Source: JBEKHT01 sp049511715 (GTDB taxonomy: Bacteria > Chloroflexota > Anaerolineae > Anaerolineales > RBG-16-64-43). From it: a stretch of DNA of 39,389 nucleotides. Made by a program: the position numbers and the translations under genes. Positions 1 to 9,043 of this stretch are shown here, in pieces (within the stretch, counting starts at the first letter, position 1; each line of letters begins with the position of its first letter). Location: positions 1-39,389 of the forward strand of contig JBEKXU010000030.1 in NCBI GenBank assembly GCA_049511715.1. The letters are read 5' to 3'. A model generated the notes under the pieces. It did not search any database and had not been told where the DNA came from. It saw only the letters and a list, made by a program, of their open reading frames with translations.

Positions 1-497
1 TTGGGTTTGCGGGTCGCATAAACCCGCCTTCTTGCCCGCCGGTGCAGGCTCGCCTGCCGCCGCGGCGGTTCGTGCAGCCTTCCCAGGGCTTTCAGGCGCT
101 TCAGTATCCTGCCCACCGTCGAAGCCGAGGTCTTCCAGCCCTCTCGCTCCAGCAGGACGACTAGCGTCTCCTTCCCCCAACGGGGATACTGTTCCCTCAG
201 CCGGTGGACTGCGGCCGCCAGGTCTTCACTCCACAGTGGCCGGCGCACCCGCTTCGGCCGTCGGCTGCGCTCCTCCAGCCCGCGCAGACCTTCCCTTCGG
301 ATTCGCTTCTGCCACCGATACAAGGTTGCCCGAGACACCCGCAGAACCTTGGCTGCCTCTACCCGGGTAAGGCCCCGCTGGTTCATTGCCTGCCAGGCGC
401 GAAGGAGTCTCAGGCGCTCCTGAGCCTTGGGACTGAGTTCCACCGGCACATGCCGGGCGATGCAGAAGAACGATCGGGGGTATCCTACGATGCGCAT
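1..497 (-). CDS. Transposase, IS481/IS3-like with integrase core (5' part only)
   Basis: Reading leftward from ATG 497 the frame stays open to the window edge, giving about 165 residues; the catalytic part lies outside. Residues roughly 20-75 form a helix-turn-helix (RVEAAKVLRVSRATLYRWQK) followed by an arginine-rich linker. A second winged-helix-like segment (RWGKETLVVLLEREGWKTSA) then leads towards where the DDE integrase core of IS481/IS3-type transposases would begin. I chose ATG 497 because the Shine-Dalgarno AAGGAG (507-512) is 9 bases away; the alternative in-frame ATG at 506 directly abuts it. The family call rests on the N-terminal architecture only. Whether the element is intact cannot be seen. 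Confidence 0.7.
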   Translation of the reverse strand, partial: MRIVGYPRSFFCIARHVPVELSPKAQERLRLLRAWQAMNQRGLTRVEAAKVLRVSRATLYRWQKRIRREGLRGLEERSRRPKRVRRPLWSEDLAAAVHRLREQYPRWGKETLVVLLEREGWKTSASTVGRILKRLKALGRLHEPPRRQASLHRRARRRVYATRKP

Positions 498-738
498 CGG
501 GGCCATCTCCTTGGTTGGTTTGGTCACCCCCAAGGATGACTCCGATGCTCTGTTTCTGCTACCCAGACTGTCTCATATGTATCTGAACCTGGTCACCACC
601 CGGTCACAGGGGACAGGATGCGACCGGTTCTTGACAGATCCTCTGGGAGCGGCGAGGATCCGCTCCCGTCGGCGTCGCTTGGCCGCGCCCTACGGGGAGC
701 AGGGACCACGCGAGGTCCGGCGACGAGCGTTCTTGGGG
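498..738. other. Non-coding stretch with a possible IS end
   Basis: Lies between the transposase start and the GTPase stop. If the transposase belongs to an insertion sequence, its upstream end should be here. Reading towards the transposase from 636 the sequence starts TGTCAAGAACCGG, and TGT starts are common for IS481-type ends. The matching right end is outside the window, so this is only a candidate boundary. Confidence 0.25.
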
Positions 739-1290
739 TTAGGCAAGAGCTGTGCCCGCCAGCCGCGCCATCGCCTCAAAAAGCTTCGGCACCCCCTCTC
801 CCGTCAGCGCGCTGGTTTCGAAATAGACGGCACCAACAGAATCCGCGTAGTCGAGGGCCTCCGGAACCTTCGGCTTGCCATCCCAGGAGGGCTGGGGCCC
901 ACGTCCATTTCCGGAGAGAAGGTCTACCTTGTTGGCCACGACCGCAAACCTCTGGCCGGGGACCGCGGCAAGAATCTCGCCCCTCCAGCGCCTTAGGTCG
1001 GCCAGGCTGTCCGGCTGGGTCGCATCAAAAACGAGCGCGGCGCAGCGGCTGCCTCGATAGAATCCGGAGCGGACAACCTGGAACCTTTCCTGTCCTGCCA
1101 GGTCCCAGATAGAGAGTTTTACCGGTCCCGTCGGGAGGGCCACCACCTTGCTTTGAAAGTCCACGCCGATGGTTTGGACTCGCGAGATCTCAAACCGGCC
1201 ATCGCAGAAACGGCGAATCAGCGAGGTCTTGCCCACCCCGCCATCCCCGGCGAACACCACCTTCAGGGCCCGAGAGGATGTCATGCGCAC
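739..1290 (-). CDS. Rab/Ras-like small GTPase
   Basis: A 183-residue single-domain GTPase of the Ras superfamily. Visible motifs: P-loop GDGGVGKT (15-22), switch I threonine in TIGVDF (T40), switch II WDLAGQERF with the catalytic-type Gln (Q67), NKVD (120-123) and TSAL (159-162). The segments TIGVDF, KLSIWDLAGQERF and FYRGS closely resemble Rab signature segments rather than MglA. There is no C-terminal cysteine, so prenylation is not expected. About 15 extra residues follow NKVD. The start is GTG 1290, preceded by a GGGGGA tract; an in-frame ATG lies at 1284. It starts 14 bases after the stop of the upstream 334-residue gene, so the two are almost certainly co-transcribed. Function is unknown; by analogy with prokaryotic GTPase/Roadblock pairs it may control localisation or assembly of something. 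Confidence 0.9.
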   Translation of the reverse strand: MRMTSSRALKVVFAGDGGVGKTSLIRRFCDGRFEISRVQTIGVDFQSKVVALPTGPVKLSIWDLAGQERFQVVRSGFYRGSRCAALVFDATQPDSLADLRRWRGEILAAVPGQRFAVVANKVDLLSGNGRGPQPSWDGKPKVPEALDYADSVGAVYFETSALTGEGVPKLFEAMARLAGTALA

Positions 1291-1304
1291 ACCTGGGTTT
1301 CCCC

Positions 1305-2309
1305 CTAGTGGGCCGCCTCCAGATAGAACATGTGCGGAAGGACCAGCGCTTCCGCATCCACCGGCTGACGACGAAGAAGGTATCGATTGGCCCTCTCAAA
1401 CAGCCGATGGACCTCTTCGAGCGTCTGTAGTTGTTTCCCGGCTGGTTCGTTGCTGAAGAGCGCCATGAGCGTGGTGAAGTCTCCCGCTACAAAACAAAGC
1501 CACTGTCCGCCTTCGATCTGGGTAGAACGCATTCCCCCTCCGAAGATTTCCTTCGTCGCGGAGCGATAGGAAGACAGCATAGGAACGAACATTTCCGGAT
1601 CCATCTCGAATTTCCCGATGGTCCGCAAAGGCATCCCGCTCTCATTCTCGTAGATGGCGTAGCCCAGCACATGTGCGGTGTGCTGGCGCCGAATGAGAAT
1701 GCTCCTTCCTTCCAAGCCCGCGGCATGCCAGTCCTCGGAACCCGCCGCGTTCTCCATCCACGTTTCGACGGCCTGTTTCTCCCGCTGGTAGTGAGCGTAC
1801 AGTTCCTGGAATTGCAACCGATTCACAGAACCCGAAGCAAACTCCTCCGCCAGCTTGTTGATCTTGTCTTGGACCTTGCTCAAGTAGTCATGCGCTTCCG
1901 CCAGAGCTACCCTTCGGCTGGAAAGGATCGTGCGCTCTGCGGGTCCGCTCTGCCGGCCCAACGGGATCTGGGACTCTGCCGAAACGGGCATGGGATTCTC
2001 CTCTCGGAGGGAGTTCGGTACAGCCAAATCCGATCGCGCCACCTCAGACGGCATCCCCTTGACGGCCGAACTTCCCGGCGCCGAGGCGCTGACCCCTCGG
2101 GCGGCAACCTTGGTTTCCCCTGCCGGAGCCTCCTCCTGCGGCTGCAAGTTGTTCGGGCCTGGCTTGAGGGAATCGGAGGGGAGACGGCCCGGTCGTGCCG
2201 TCGCAGAGGAGGAAATACGGATGGTTACTCCTCCGCCCACCGGACCCAGGGAATCCGGCGCCTTCTTCTTGGTTCGTCGGGAGAAAAGGCGCGCGAAGAT
2301 GGCAGACAC
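1305..2309 (-). CDS. Unknown protein, first gene of the GTPase operon
   Basis: I do not recognise this 334-residue protein. Three regions are visible. Residues 1-125 are rich in Ser, Pro and Gly and look disordered. About 130-190 is charged and helical, probably coiled-coil. About 200-325 is a compact alpha/beta domain with alternating strands (GRSILIRRQ, TAHVLGYAIYENE, QWLCFVAGDFTTLMAL) and a helical end. The last region could be a Roadblock/longin-like domain, the usual partner fold of bacterial small GTPases, but that is inference from strand order and context. The start is GTG 2309 with a perfect AGGAGG (2317-2322) 7 bases upstream. A -10 hexamer sits at 2342-2347. No signal peptide or membrane segment is evident. 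Confidence 0.8.
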   Translation of the reverse strand: MSAIFARLFSRRTKKKAPDSLGPVGGGVTIRISSSATARPGRLPSDSLKPGPNNLQPQEEAPAGETKVAARGVSASAPGSSAVKGMPSEVARSDLAVPNSLREENPMPVSAESQIPLGRQSGPAERTILSSRRVALAEAHDYLSKVQDKINKLAEEFASGSVNRLQFQELYAHYQREKQAVETWMENAAGSEDWHAAGLEGRSILIRRQHTAHVLGYAIYENESGMPLRTIGKFEMDPEMFVPMLSSYRSATKEIFGGGMRSTQIEGGQWLCFVAGDFTTLMALFSNEPAGKQLQTLEEVHRLFERANRYLLRRQPVDAEALVLPHMFYLEAAH

Positions 2310-2341
2310 GACAAGTCCTCCTGCCGCAGCAGGGCCTCCGC

Positions 2342-2347
2342 ATTATA
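2342..2347 (-). promoter_or_regulatory. -10 box of the GTPase operon promoter
   Basis: On the minus strand the hexamer is a perfect TATAAT, about 33 bases before the GTG start. A TTGCAA lies upstream, but its spacing (21) is too long for a good -35, so only the -10 is well supported. Confidence 0.55.
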
Positions 2348-2637
2348 CAATGCCGGTCCCATCCGCCTTTGCAATTTGAAGCGGCGCAGGAAAACAGCAC
2401 TCCCACCGCAACTTTCGAGCCTGGAGGATCCAGTATTTCCCCGAGAAAGAATCTTGGCCCTGGGGACGTTCTCTGGCCAAGGACTTGCGCGGGGAATGGC
2501 GGCTGGCTCCGCCGGCCGGAAAACCGGAGCCGCTCAGGATTCTCGCGGATCCGCTGAGGGGCTTAAAAGTCATGAACCGCTGCTTTCCACAGTCCCCTGA
2601 CCGAGGATCCTCCTCGTGCGAAGGTGAGATTTGCAAC

Positions 2638-2666
2638 TTGTTGGCCAACAGCTTTCCTCGGATAAT
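2638..2666 (+). promoter_or_regulatory. Probable promoter of the DUF362/polyferredoxin operon
   Basis: TTGTTG (2638-2643), 17 bases, GATAAT (2661-2666). Transcription would start near 2673, leaving a leader of about 54 bases before ATG 2727. Confidence 0.5.
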
Positions 2667-2726
2667 CAAGGCACTGTCCCCGCCAAGCGAGGCCCAATTC
2701 GGGCGGGCCAGAAATGGGAGGCCTTT

Positions 2727-3773
2727 ATGCCCACCTCGATGCCACGTCGAACGTTTCTCCGCCTCCTGGCACTCGGTGTCGGCAGCGCGGCATGCTCCCG
2801 GATAGGCAGCACCCTGGGCACGGCCACTCCCTCTCCCTTTCCCACGACCGTTGGAGCCGTGCCGACAGGCGCCCCGCCCAACCTTACCGGTACCGTTGCC
2901 ACGCCGATTCCTTCTCCGGTTCCTCCGACCCCCACCTCCGCTCCCTTGCCTGACTTGGTAGTGGCCCGCGGCCCTTCGCCGGAGGCCCTGGTCCAGCAAG
3001 CGATCTCCGCACTCGGCGGAATGAGCCGCTTTGTCCGTCCAGGGGCCAACGTAGTCATCAAACCCAACATCTGCGTCGCTCATCCCTATGAGTACGCCGC
3101 CACGACCAACCCGTGGGTAGTTGGGGAGCTGGTGCGACAGTGCCTTGCCGCAGGCGCTGCCCGGGTTCGAGTCATGGACTACCCCTTTGCCAGCGACGCC
3201 CCATCGGCCTATGCCACGAGCGGAATCCAAGACCAAGTGAACGCGGCCGGAGGCGAGATGGAGTTCATGCCTGCCTACAGGTTCGTGCAGGTTGATCTGC
3301 CCGACGCGCGAGAGCTGCACACGTGCCAGATCTTCGACGACATCTTGAAAGCCGACGTCTTGATCAACGTGCCTATCGCCAAAGACCACGCCCTGGCCGG
3401 CCTGACGTTGGGCATGAAGAACCTGATGGGGACCATTCTGAATCGACCCGTGATGCATTTCGACCTAGGTCAGAAACTGGCCGACCTTGCCAGCCGCCTC
3501 CGCCCCTCGCTCACGGTCATCGATGCGGTGAGAATTCTGCTCAATCACGGGCCGACCGGGGGAGACCTCGCGGATGTTCGCGAGCTGGACACCCTCATCA
3601 TGAGCCCGGACATCGTTGCGGCTGACAGCTACGCGACGACCCTGTTTGCTCGCTCGGCCGACAAGCTGGCCTACGCTCGTGCCTACGAAGGGATTAATGC
3701 CGGCGAAGCTATGGGTCTGGGCCGCAGCGATTTGGGGAGCCTGAGAATCAAGGAGATCTCGGTTGGCGCCTAG
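2727..3773 (+). CDS. DUF362-domain protein, Tat-exported lipoprotein
   Basis: A 348-residue protein. The start at ATG 2727 is set by GGGAGG (2716-2721), 5 bases upstream, and by the signal sequence that follows: twin arginine RRTFL, a hydrophobic stretch, then the lipobox-like GSAAC. A Pro/Thr/Ser-rich linker (about residues 28-72) leads into a DUF362 domain with the family motifs NVVIKPNIC and NVPIAKDHALAG...GMKNLMGTI. The reaction of DUF362 proteins is not established; many are encoded with or fused to ferredoxin domains. The next gene overlaps by 11 bases and encodes a membrane polyferredoxin, so an electron-transfer role outside the membrane is a fair inference. The Tat signal suggests folding, perhaps with a cofactor, before export. 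Confidence 0.88.
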   Translation: MPTSMPRRTFLRLLALGVGSAACSRIGSTLGTATPSPFPTTVGAVPTGAPPNLTGTVATPIPSPVPPTPTSAPLPDLVVARGPSPEALVQQAISALGGMSRFVRPGANVVIKPNICVAHPYEYAATTNPWVVGELVRQCLAAGAARVRVMDYPFASDAPSAYATSGIQDQVNAAGGEMEFMPAYRFVQVDLPDARELHTCQIFDDILKADVLINVPIAKDHALAGLTLGMKNLMGTILNRPVMHFDLGQKLADLASRLRPSLTVIDAVRILLNHGPTGGDLADVRELDTLIMSPDIVAADSYATTLFARSADKLAYARAYEGINAGEAMGLGRSDLGSLRIKEISVGA

Positions 3774-5319
3774 TCGTTTCGCCACGGGTCGCTGGAAGCC
3801 GCGCTATTGGCTGATTCTCCGGCAGACCGTTCAGGGCGTAGTTTTCCTGACCTTCTTAGCCCTGATCGTGGGGGCCAAACGCGGCTTGCTGTCTCCGGAA
3901 CTCGGCAACCTCCCGGTTCGCCTCGATCCCCTCACCTCCCTGCTGAGCTTCCTAGCCGGGCGGGTGCTGGTGCCGGGCCTCTTGCTGTCCCTTGGAATGG
4001 TGCTACTGACCTTGCTGGCGGGCCGAGCCTGGTGCGGCTGGCTCTGCCCGCTGGGAACGGCCCTCGATCTCTTCCCGTTTCGCACCCAGGCCCACCGCAG
4101 CGAAGGGCCAGCGGAGCGGTGGCGCCTGGTCAAGTACCTGCTCCTAGTCGCCCTGGTGGTCGCCGCACTCCTCGGAAACCTGACGCTGGCCTTTTTGGAT
4201 CCAATCACGATTTTCATCCGAACGATTTCGACCGCGATCTGGCCAGCCCTTGACCGTCTGGTCACGGGGCTGGAAGCCTTTCTCTATCCGGTACCCTTCT
4301 TTCAGGGCCCCCTGACCAGCCTGGACGGCCTGATCCGGCCGGACATTCTTCCGATCACACCGACAGCGGCCAATGACGTGCTTCTCTTTGCCGCCGTGTT
4401 CGCCGCCATTGTCGGCCTGAACGCCATCGCCCATCGCTTCTGGTGCCGCTACCTTTGCCCCCTGGGCGGGTTGCTCGGGCTTCTGGCCAAGGTATCGCTC
4501 GTGCGGCGCAAGGTGAGCGGCGAGTGCAACCAGTGCGCGGCTTGCGCCCGAGTCTGCCCGACGGGCACGATCGATTCCCAGCGCAACTTTAGCAGCGACA
4601 CCTCCGAATGCACCATGTGCTTGGAATGCCTCGCCGCTTGCCCTCGTGCTGGGATCCAGTTCACCCCGGAACTGGCGATCAGCCCATGGCAAGCGTATGA
4701 CCCCAAGCGAAGAGAGGTGCTTCTCAGCCTGGGGGCCGCGGTGGTCTGGGTGAGCCTGTTGAACGCCGAGTCCGTAACGAGGCCGCCTGCGGCTCACCGG
4801 ATCCGCCCTCCCGGGGTCGATGAGGCGACCCTGCTGGAGCGGTGCATCCGTTGCGGAATCTGCTCGCGCACCTGTCCGACCGGAGGGATCCACCCTGCCA
4901 TCGCTCAAGCCGGGCTCGATGGATTTTGGACCCCGGTCCTCATCCCCCGCCTGGGGTACTGCGACTACTCCTGCAACGCCTGCGGTCAGGCCTGTCCCAC
5001 CCAGGCGATTCCCATGTTGCCGCTCGCCGAAAAGCAGACCACAGTGATTGGATCGGCCTACATCGACCAGAATCGATGCATCGCCTGGGCAGACGGGTGG
5101 GACTGCATCGTCTGTCAGGAGATGTGTCCCGTACCGGACAAAGCGGTGATCCTTGAGAAGGCGGAGGTGATCCGAGCCGACGGGACGACCGCCGTCATCC
5201 AGAGACCCGAAGTCCTGCGCGACCGCTGTATCGGCTGCGGCATCTGCGAGTACAAATGCCCGGTCGACGGAGAGGCCGCCATCCGCGTTTATCTCCCCGA
5301 CAGTATCCTCAATGGGTAG
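3763..5319 (+). CDS. Membrane-bound polyferredoxin (NapH/YccM-like 4Fe-4S protein)
   Basis: A 518-residue electron-transfer protein. The N-terminal half has several membrane segments and two CxxxCP-type loops, WCGWLCPLGT (about 90-99) and WCRYLCPLG (about 227-235), as in NapH/CcoG-like proteins. The C-terminal half carries repeated 4Fe-4S ligand sets: CNQCAACARVCP, CTMCLECLAACP, CIRCGICSRTCP, a CxxxCxxCxxxCP set near residue 405, CIVCQEMCP and CIGCGICEYKCP. The start is TTG 3763 with AAGGAG (3750-3755) 7 bases upstream, overlapping the end of the DUF362 gene by 11 bases, which suggests coupled translation. It probably passes electrons between the membrane and the exported DUF362 protein; donor and acceptor are unknown. 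Confidence 0.9.
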   Translation: MAPSRFATGRWKPRYWLILRQTVQGVVFLTFLALIVGAKRGLLSPELGNLPVRLDPLTSLLSFLAGRVLVPGLLLSLGMVLLTLLAGRAWCGWLCPLGTALDLFPFRTQAHRSEGPAERWRLVKYLLLVALVVAALLGNLTLAFLDPITIFIRTISTAIWPALDRLVTGLEAFLYPVPFFQGPLTSLDGLIRPDILPITPTAANDVLLFAAVFAAIVGLNAIAHRFWCRYLCPLGGLLGLLAKVSLVRRKVSGECNQCAACARVCPTGTIDSQRNFSSDTSECTMCLECLAACPRAGIQFTPELAISPWQAYDPKRREVLLSLGAAVVWVSLLNAESVTRPPAAHRIRPPGVDEATLLERCIRCGICSRTCPTGGIHPAIAQAGLDGFWTPVLIPRLGYCDYSCNACGQACPTQAIPMLPLAEKQTTVIGSAYIDQNRCIAWADGWDCIVCQEMCPVPDKAVILEKAEVIRADGTTAVIQRPEVLRDRCIGCGICEYKCPVDGEAAIRVYLPDSILNG

Positions 5320-5366
5320 GGCCAGACCAATGGGACGGACTCGGGAGCACGCTTCCGCAGGGGAAG

Positions 5367-8348
5367 CTAGTCGCCAAAGATGAGGGTCACAATCTCGTGC
5401 GCCGCCACTTCAAAGGCGACGGAGTGGTCCGTAGCTTTCGTCAATTCCTGCACGTGCCTCTCGTCAAGCCGACCTCGCCAGCAGCGATCGAAACCGAAGG
5501 CCATCGTGAGGTGAACCAGCCGAGGCTCGCCGGTGATGTTATATCCACGGATCACCAGCCCCTCGCCCTCTTCCGGCTGCTTGATGGCACTCAACACGAA
5601 GGCAGGGTCATCCACCTGCACCAGGCTTGCCGCGGGCAACAAGGATCCCGGGTGAATGGCCGTGCCGACCGCCCGCAGCCCGGCCACGAACGCGCTGGCC
5701 TCCGGAAAGGCGGTCTCCCATGATCCCTGGTGGGGAATGACCGAATACTCGAATCGGTGGGGACCCAACAGCTGGGCCTCGGGAACCGCAAGGCGGAAAC
5801 CCGCAGGCCCTTGTCGGGTGATCAGGTCGTCCCGTGATAGCCAGCCGACACATCGCAGCAGGGTGAGCGCAAGCTCACTCCTCCCATCCGGGCCGTCCCG
5901 CGCTTCGATTTCGGGCAGACCCCGATTGGCGACCATGAGTCCATAGGAACCATTGTTGAGATCCGACCAGGTTCGCTGGGGTTTCTCGGGTCTCGGAGGC
6001 TCCACCCAGGATTCGTCGCTCGGCGCCAGCTCCAGGGGGCGTTCCACGACCTCAAAGTGGGCCTCTGAGAACACCGTCTGAGCCCTGAGTGGGGCAGGAA
6101 AGTGGACCCGCAGGCGGTGATCGCGAGCCATATTGTCCACGTCGACTTGAAAATCCACGCGGGGAACGCCGCGGGTCAGGACGGCCCTTACCTCGACCCT
6201 CAAGCAAGTCCGCTCGCGACTGCGCCTGCTCCGGTCTCCCGAAAGGCCCACCGGAACGGGCAGGTCAAGCAATAGGTAGGTGGTTTGGGCTACCGGGCCC
6301 TGCTGCATCCAGGCGGACTTGAAACGGCTCCGGGCGCAGATCAGGTCCTGGGCTGGAGGGCAGTAGTCATACAGATCGCCCTTGTCGCCGCCATCTACAA
6401 AGCGGTTGAGGCCGCTGTACTCCACCCCGGACCTCTTGTCCGTCAGGGTGAATGTTGCCTCTCGGGTCGACACTTCGACCCGAAGAAACTCGTTCTCCAT
6501 GCGAAACGGTGGTCTCTGCGACTTGACTCCCGAGGGCACCGGTCTCGGAAAGGCAGAGAGAACCCGCCCGAGCCCCGAAGTCTGGAGAAGAAGCTGCACC
6601 CCGCCCAGCGCCTTACCAAGTATCGGAGAAACGGGACCAGAATGAGGTCGCGGTTGGTCTTCCTCTTTCGGTACTATCCAATAGGTCTTGTATCCGAATC
6701 CGGGAATCCCCTCGGCTAGAAAGGTCACCTGGCTGGCGGGGGCCGTTCGGGCTTCAATCACAAAGGTATTGAGGTCCGGCCGTTGCAGGTACGAAGAGAG
6801 CTTGCGCTGGCCCTCGCGCCAGATCGCGAGGTCGGGCTGCCCTCCGTCCTCCATGATTGCCTGCACATGAAGTTCAGCCCCCAGCTCCTCGAAACGAACA
6901 GCGCGCACAACCATCGTGCCCACCCGACCATCCACAATCATCCGGAGGCCATTTCGCAACCCCTCCCGGTCCAGGGTTATGGCAATGAGCTGCCGATTCG
7001 ACCCTTTCGTCTCTTGCTTGGGGGCTCGGTGACCCTCCTGATCGACCAGGTCGAAAGCCTCGAATCCGTCGGGTCGGTCGATTTCCGCCTGGACCGCCCG
7101 GGTGGTCGGGCTGGCAACCGGGTTGAAGACAACGACGGCGCTCGCCGCATTGGACGGGCGGCGGCCCACCCCATCCGGACTCGCCGTGTCGATGCCTTCA
7201 GCGATCTCTTGCAGGCTCTGCTCCGCGATCTCTTCGCCGATCTGCTCGACCTGATCGAAGCGAGGCCCCATTTCTCGATAAACTTGATCAACCGAAGTGC
7301 CACAGATGGAATCGTGCGGCTGGCACTCCAACAGAAGTCGCCAAGCTTCCTGCAGAATCCCAGCCGAGCGGGCTAGCCTCGTACAGCGGTCTGGTAGCTG
7401 GGCCAAACCCCACTGTGTGCACGCACTCCAGGGTTCCGCCCATTTTTCGAGCAGCACCTGGCAGGCCTCATTGCGTTGCTTGATCCATATCCGGGCCGAC
7501 AGGACGCCGGGAAGCAGGGGGTGTTTCTTGGACTCGCGGAGTTCGCCTCTCACGATTGGGATTTGCCGCTCCCGACCTGCGAGCTCGTCCTGGATGGCGG
7601 CCAGGTAGTTCGGCAAGGAGGAATGAACCAGAACTTCTCCGCCCCGCGGGGAACGAAACGAGCCCACGGCCTCGGCCGTCTCGGGAGGAGGTTCCATGTG
7701 ATCTGTTCCCAACATCAGCAGGAGATCCGACCCGGCAGAATGAGGTTGCAAGGAATCTCGCAGCTCGCCCAGCTCTGACTGGAATCGCTCGGGGTAATGC
7801 AGGGACAAGGAAGCACCGTTGCCATAGCCGTCGCGCAGGTACGCGGTGAAGACCCTGGCTCCTCCCGCCGCTTCCCACCAAAGTTCACACGGTTCGTCTG
7901 CCAGCCCCCGCCAGACACAGGCTGTCCGGACTCCGAAACCAAGCAGAATCTGAGGCATCTGTCCGATATGGCCAAAGGTATCCGGCAGGTAGCCGACCTC
8001 CATCTTGGGCCCCAGGGCCCGCGCGGTGCGATCCCCCTGCAGCAGGTTGCGGACGATCGCTTCGGGGCTCACCAGGAACTCGTCAGGCTGGACGTACCAC
8101 GGGCCGATCAAGAGGCGTCCGCTTCGAATCAAGTCCGAGAGCAGCCCTCGGTGCTCAGGCCGGATTTGCAGGTAGTCCTGCAGGACTATCGTCTGTCCAT
8201 CCAGCATGAAGTACAGGAAGTCCGGATCCTTCTGAAAGAGATCCAGAAGCCCATCCAGGAGGTGGACCAATTTGATCCGAAACTGCTGATAGGTCAGGTA
8301 CCACTCTCGATCCCAGTGGGTATGAGACACAAGATGCAGAGTGGCCAT
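5367..8348 (-). CDS. Alpha-mannosidase, glycoside hydrolase family 38
   Basis: A 993-residue enzyme, full length for bacterial GH38 (MngB-like). GH38 enzymes use a zinc ion and a retaining mechanism to release alpha-linked mannose. The N terminus has the family signature HTHWDREW, giving probable zinc ligands H11 and D13. The nucleophile aspartate is D123 in GYLPDTFGHIGQMPQI. The downstream helical and beta-sandwich regions appear complete, with no frameshift. There is no signal peptide, so it probably acts in the cytoplasm on imported mannosides. The start is ATG 8348 with GGAGG 3 bases upstream. It stands alone and converges with the polyferredoxin gene. Substrate linkage cannot be read from the sequence. 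Confidence 0.95.
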   Translation of the reverse strand: MATLHLVSHTHWDREWYLTYQQFRIKLVHLLDGLLDLFQKDPDFLYFMLDGQTIVLQDYLQIRPEHRGLLSDLIRSGRLLIGPWYVQPDEFLVSPEAIVRNLLQGDRTARALGPKMEVGYLPDTFGHIGQMPQILLGFGVRTACVWRGLADEPCELWWEAAGGARVFTAYLRDGYGNGASLSLHYPERFQSELGELRDSLQPHSAGSDLLLMLGTDHMEPPPETAEAVGSFRSPRGGEVLVHSSLPNYLAAIQDELAGRERQIPIVRGELRESKKHPLLPGVLSARIWIKQRNEACQVLLEKWAEPWSACTQWGLAQLPDRCTRLARSAGILQEAWRLLLECQPHDSICGTSVDQVYREMGPRFDQVEQIGEEIAEQSLQEIAEGIDTASPDGVGRRPSNAASAVVVFNPVASPTTRAVQAEIDRPDGFEAFDLVDQEGHRAPKQETKGSNRQLIAITLDREGLRNGLRMIVDGRVGTMVVRAVRFEELGAELHVQAIMEDGGQPDLAIWREGQRKLSSYLQRPDLNTFVIEARTAPASQVTFLAEGIPGFGYKTYWIVPKEEDQPRPHSGPVSPILGKALGGVQLLLQTSGLGRVLSAFPRPVPSGVKSQRPPFRMENEFLRVEVSTREATFTLTDKRSGVEYSGLNRFVDGGDKGDLYDYCPPAQDLICARSRFKSAWMQQGPVAQTTYLLLDLPVPVGLSGDRSRRSRERTCLRVEVRAVLTRGVPRVDFQVDVDNMARDHRLRVHFPAPLRAQTVFSEAHFEVVERPLELAPSDESWVEPPRPEKPQRTWSDLNNGSYGLMVANRGLPEIEARDGPDGRSELALTLLRCVGWLSRDDLITRQGPAGFRLAVPEAQLLGPHRFEYSVIPHQGSWETAFPEASAFVAGLRAVGTAIHPGSLLPAASLVQVDDPAFVLSAIKQPEEGEGLVIRGYNITGEPRLVHLTMAFGFDRCWRGRLDERHVQELTKATDHSVAFEVAAHEIVTLIFGD

Positions 8349-9043
8349 GCTCCTCCGATCGCGTACCCGTTGTACCAGAGGGGATCCGCCTCTCCACTGA
8401 CCGTCACGCCCCCAAGCTTCCCTGGGGGGGACAGGGTAGGAACCCCGTGGGGCGACAGATCACGCGGGCGCGGTCCCGACGATCGATTCTGAATCCCGAC
8501 GAGATTCGGACCGTCCCGCTACACCCAACGATCGGGCAACATCCCTTCCCTGGGTAATTCGGCGTAGACCCTGGTCCACGCCATCAGGAAACCCCACGGT
8601 TCGCGAGAGCGGCATGCCCCCGGGGATGCCCATTCGTACCTGCCGGGGAGTGTACTGGAGGCATCGCGGCTTCCTCAAGCCCAACCCCATCTTGCGGGCG
8701 CGCCCCGTCGAACCCCGCTGGCGTCTCGCTACTCCCGAGGGTTGGAAAGTTGGCGCACATTCCGCGGACCTCGTCGAACCCGACCGAAGGGCTCGAGGCC
8801 TGAGTCAACCGGCGCGAGCCAAGTCATCCCGGGGAGGGGATTCTCGCCCTCCCTTTGGCTCGGAGCCCTGGGGAGAGCGGCTCCGGCCTCCTGGCTGCGT
8901 CAGACGTGATCTGCGGGGTTCCGCTCTATCCCTGGGTCAGGGCCCCCCAGCTGACCGGGAGAACTGCCCCCGCGGCGGACGAACCCACCCTCTCAGGGCT
9001 GTGATAGGATGCCTCCGGCAGGCCGGGAACCAAGGAGGAAAGC
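8349..9043. other. Divergent intergenic region, about 700 bases
   Basis: Separates the mannosidase from the AMACR-like gene. I find no convincing gene or RNA. The long rightward frame from 8614 has no ribosome site, an Arg/Pro-rich composition and runs into the next gene in another frame. A possible extended -10 for the rightward gene is at 9002-9010. Confidence 0.5.
9002..9010 (+). promoter_or_regulatory. Possible extended -10 promoter of the AMACR-like gene
   Basis: TGATAGGAT gives an extended -10 about 34 bases before ATG 9044. No clear -35 is seen. Confidence 0.35.

Larger units (their letters stand above)
2310..2726. other. Divergent intergenic region
   Basis: Separates the leftward GTPase operon from the rightward DUF362 gene. 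It carries the leftward -10 at 2342-2347 and a rightward promoter at 2638-2666. Long open frames cross it on both strands, but they lack ribosome sites and protein-like composition. Confidence 0.6.

Noticed and set aside
1431..2600. Rightward frame of 389 codons opposite the GTPase partner gene
   Set aside because: Arg/Leu/Gly-rich without domains. The opposite strand has a perfect -10, AGGAGG and structured protein regions.
2343..3458. Leftward frame of 371 codons opposite the DUF362 gene
   Set aside because: Gly/Arg/His-rich composition and complete overlap with a gene that has clear motifs; a shadow frame caused by high GC.
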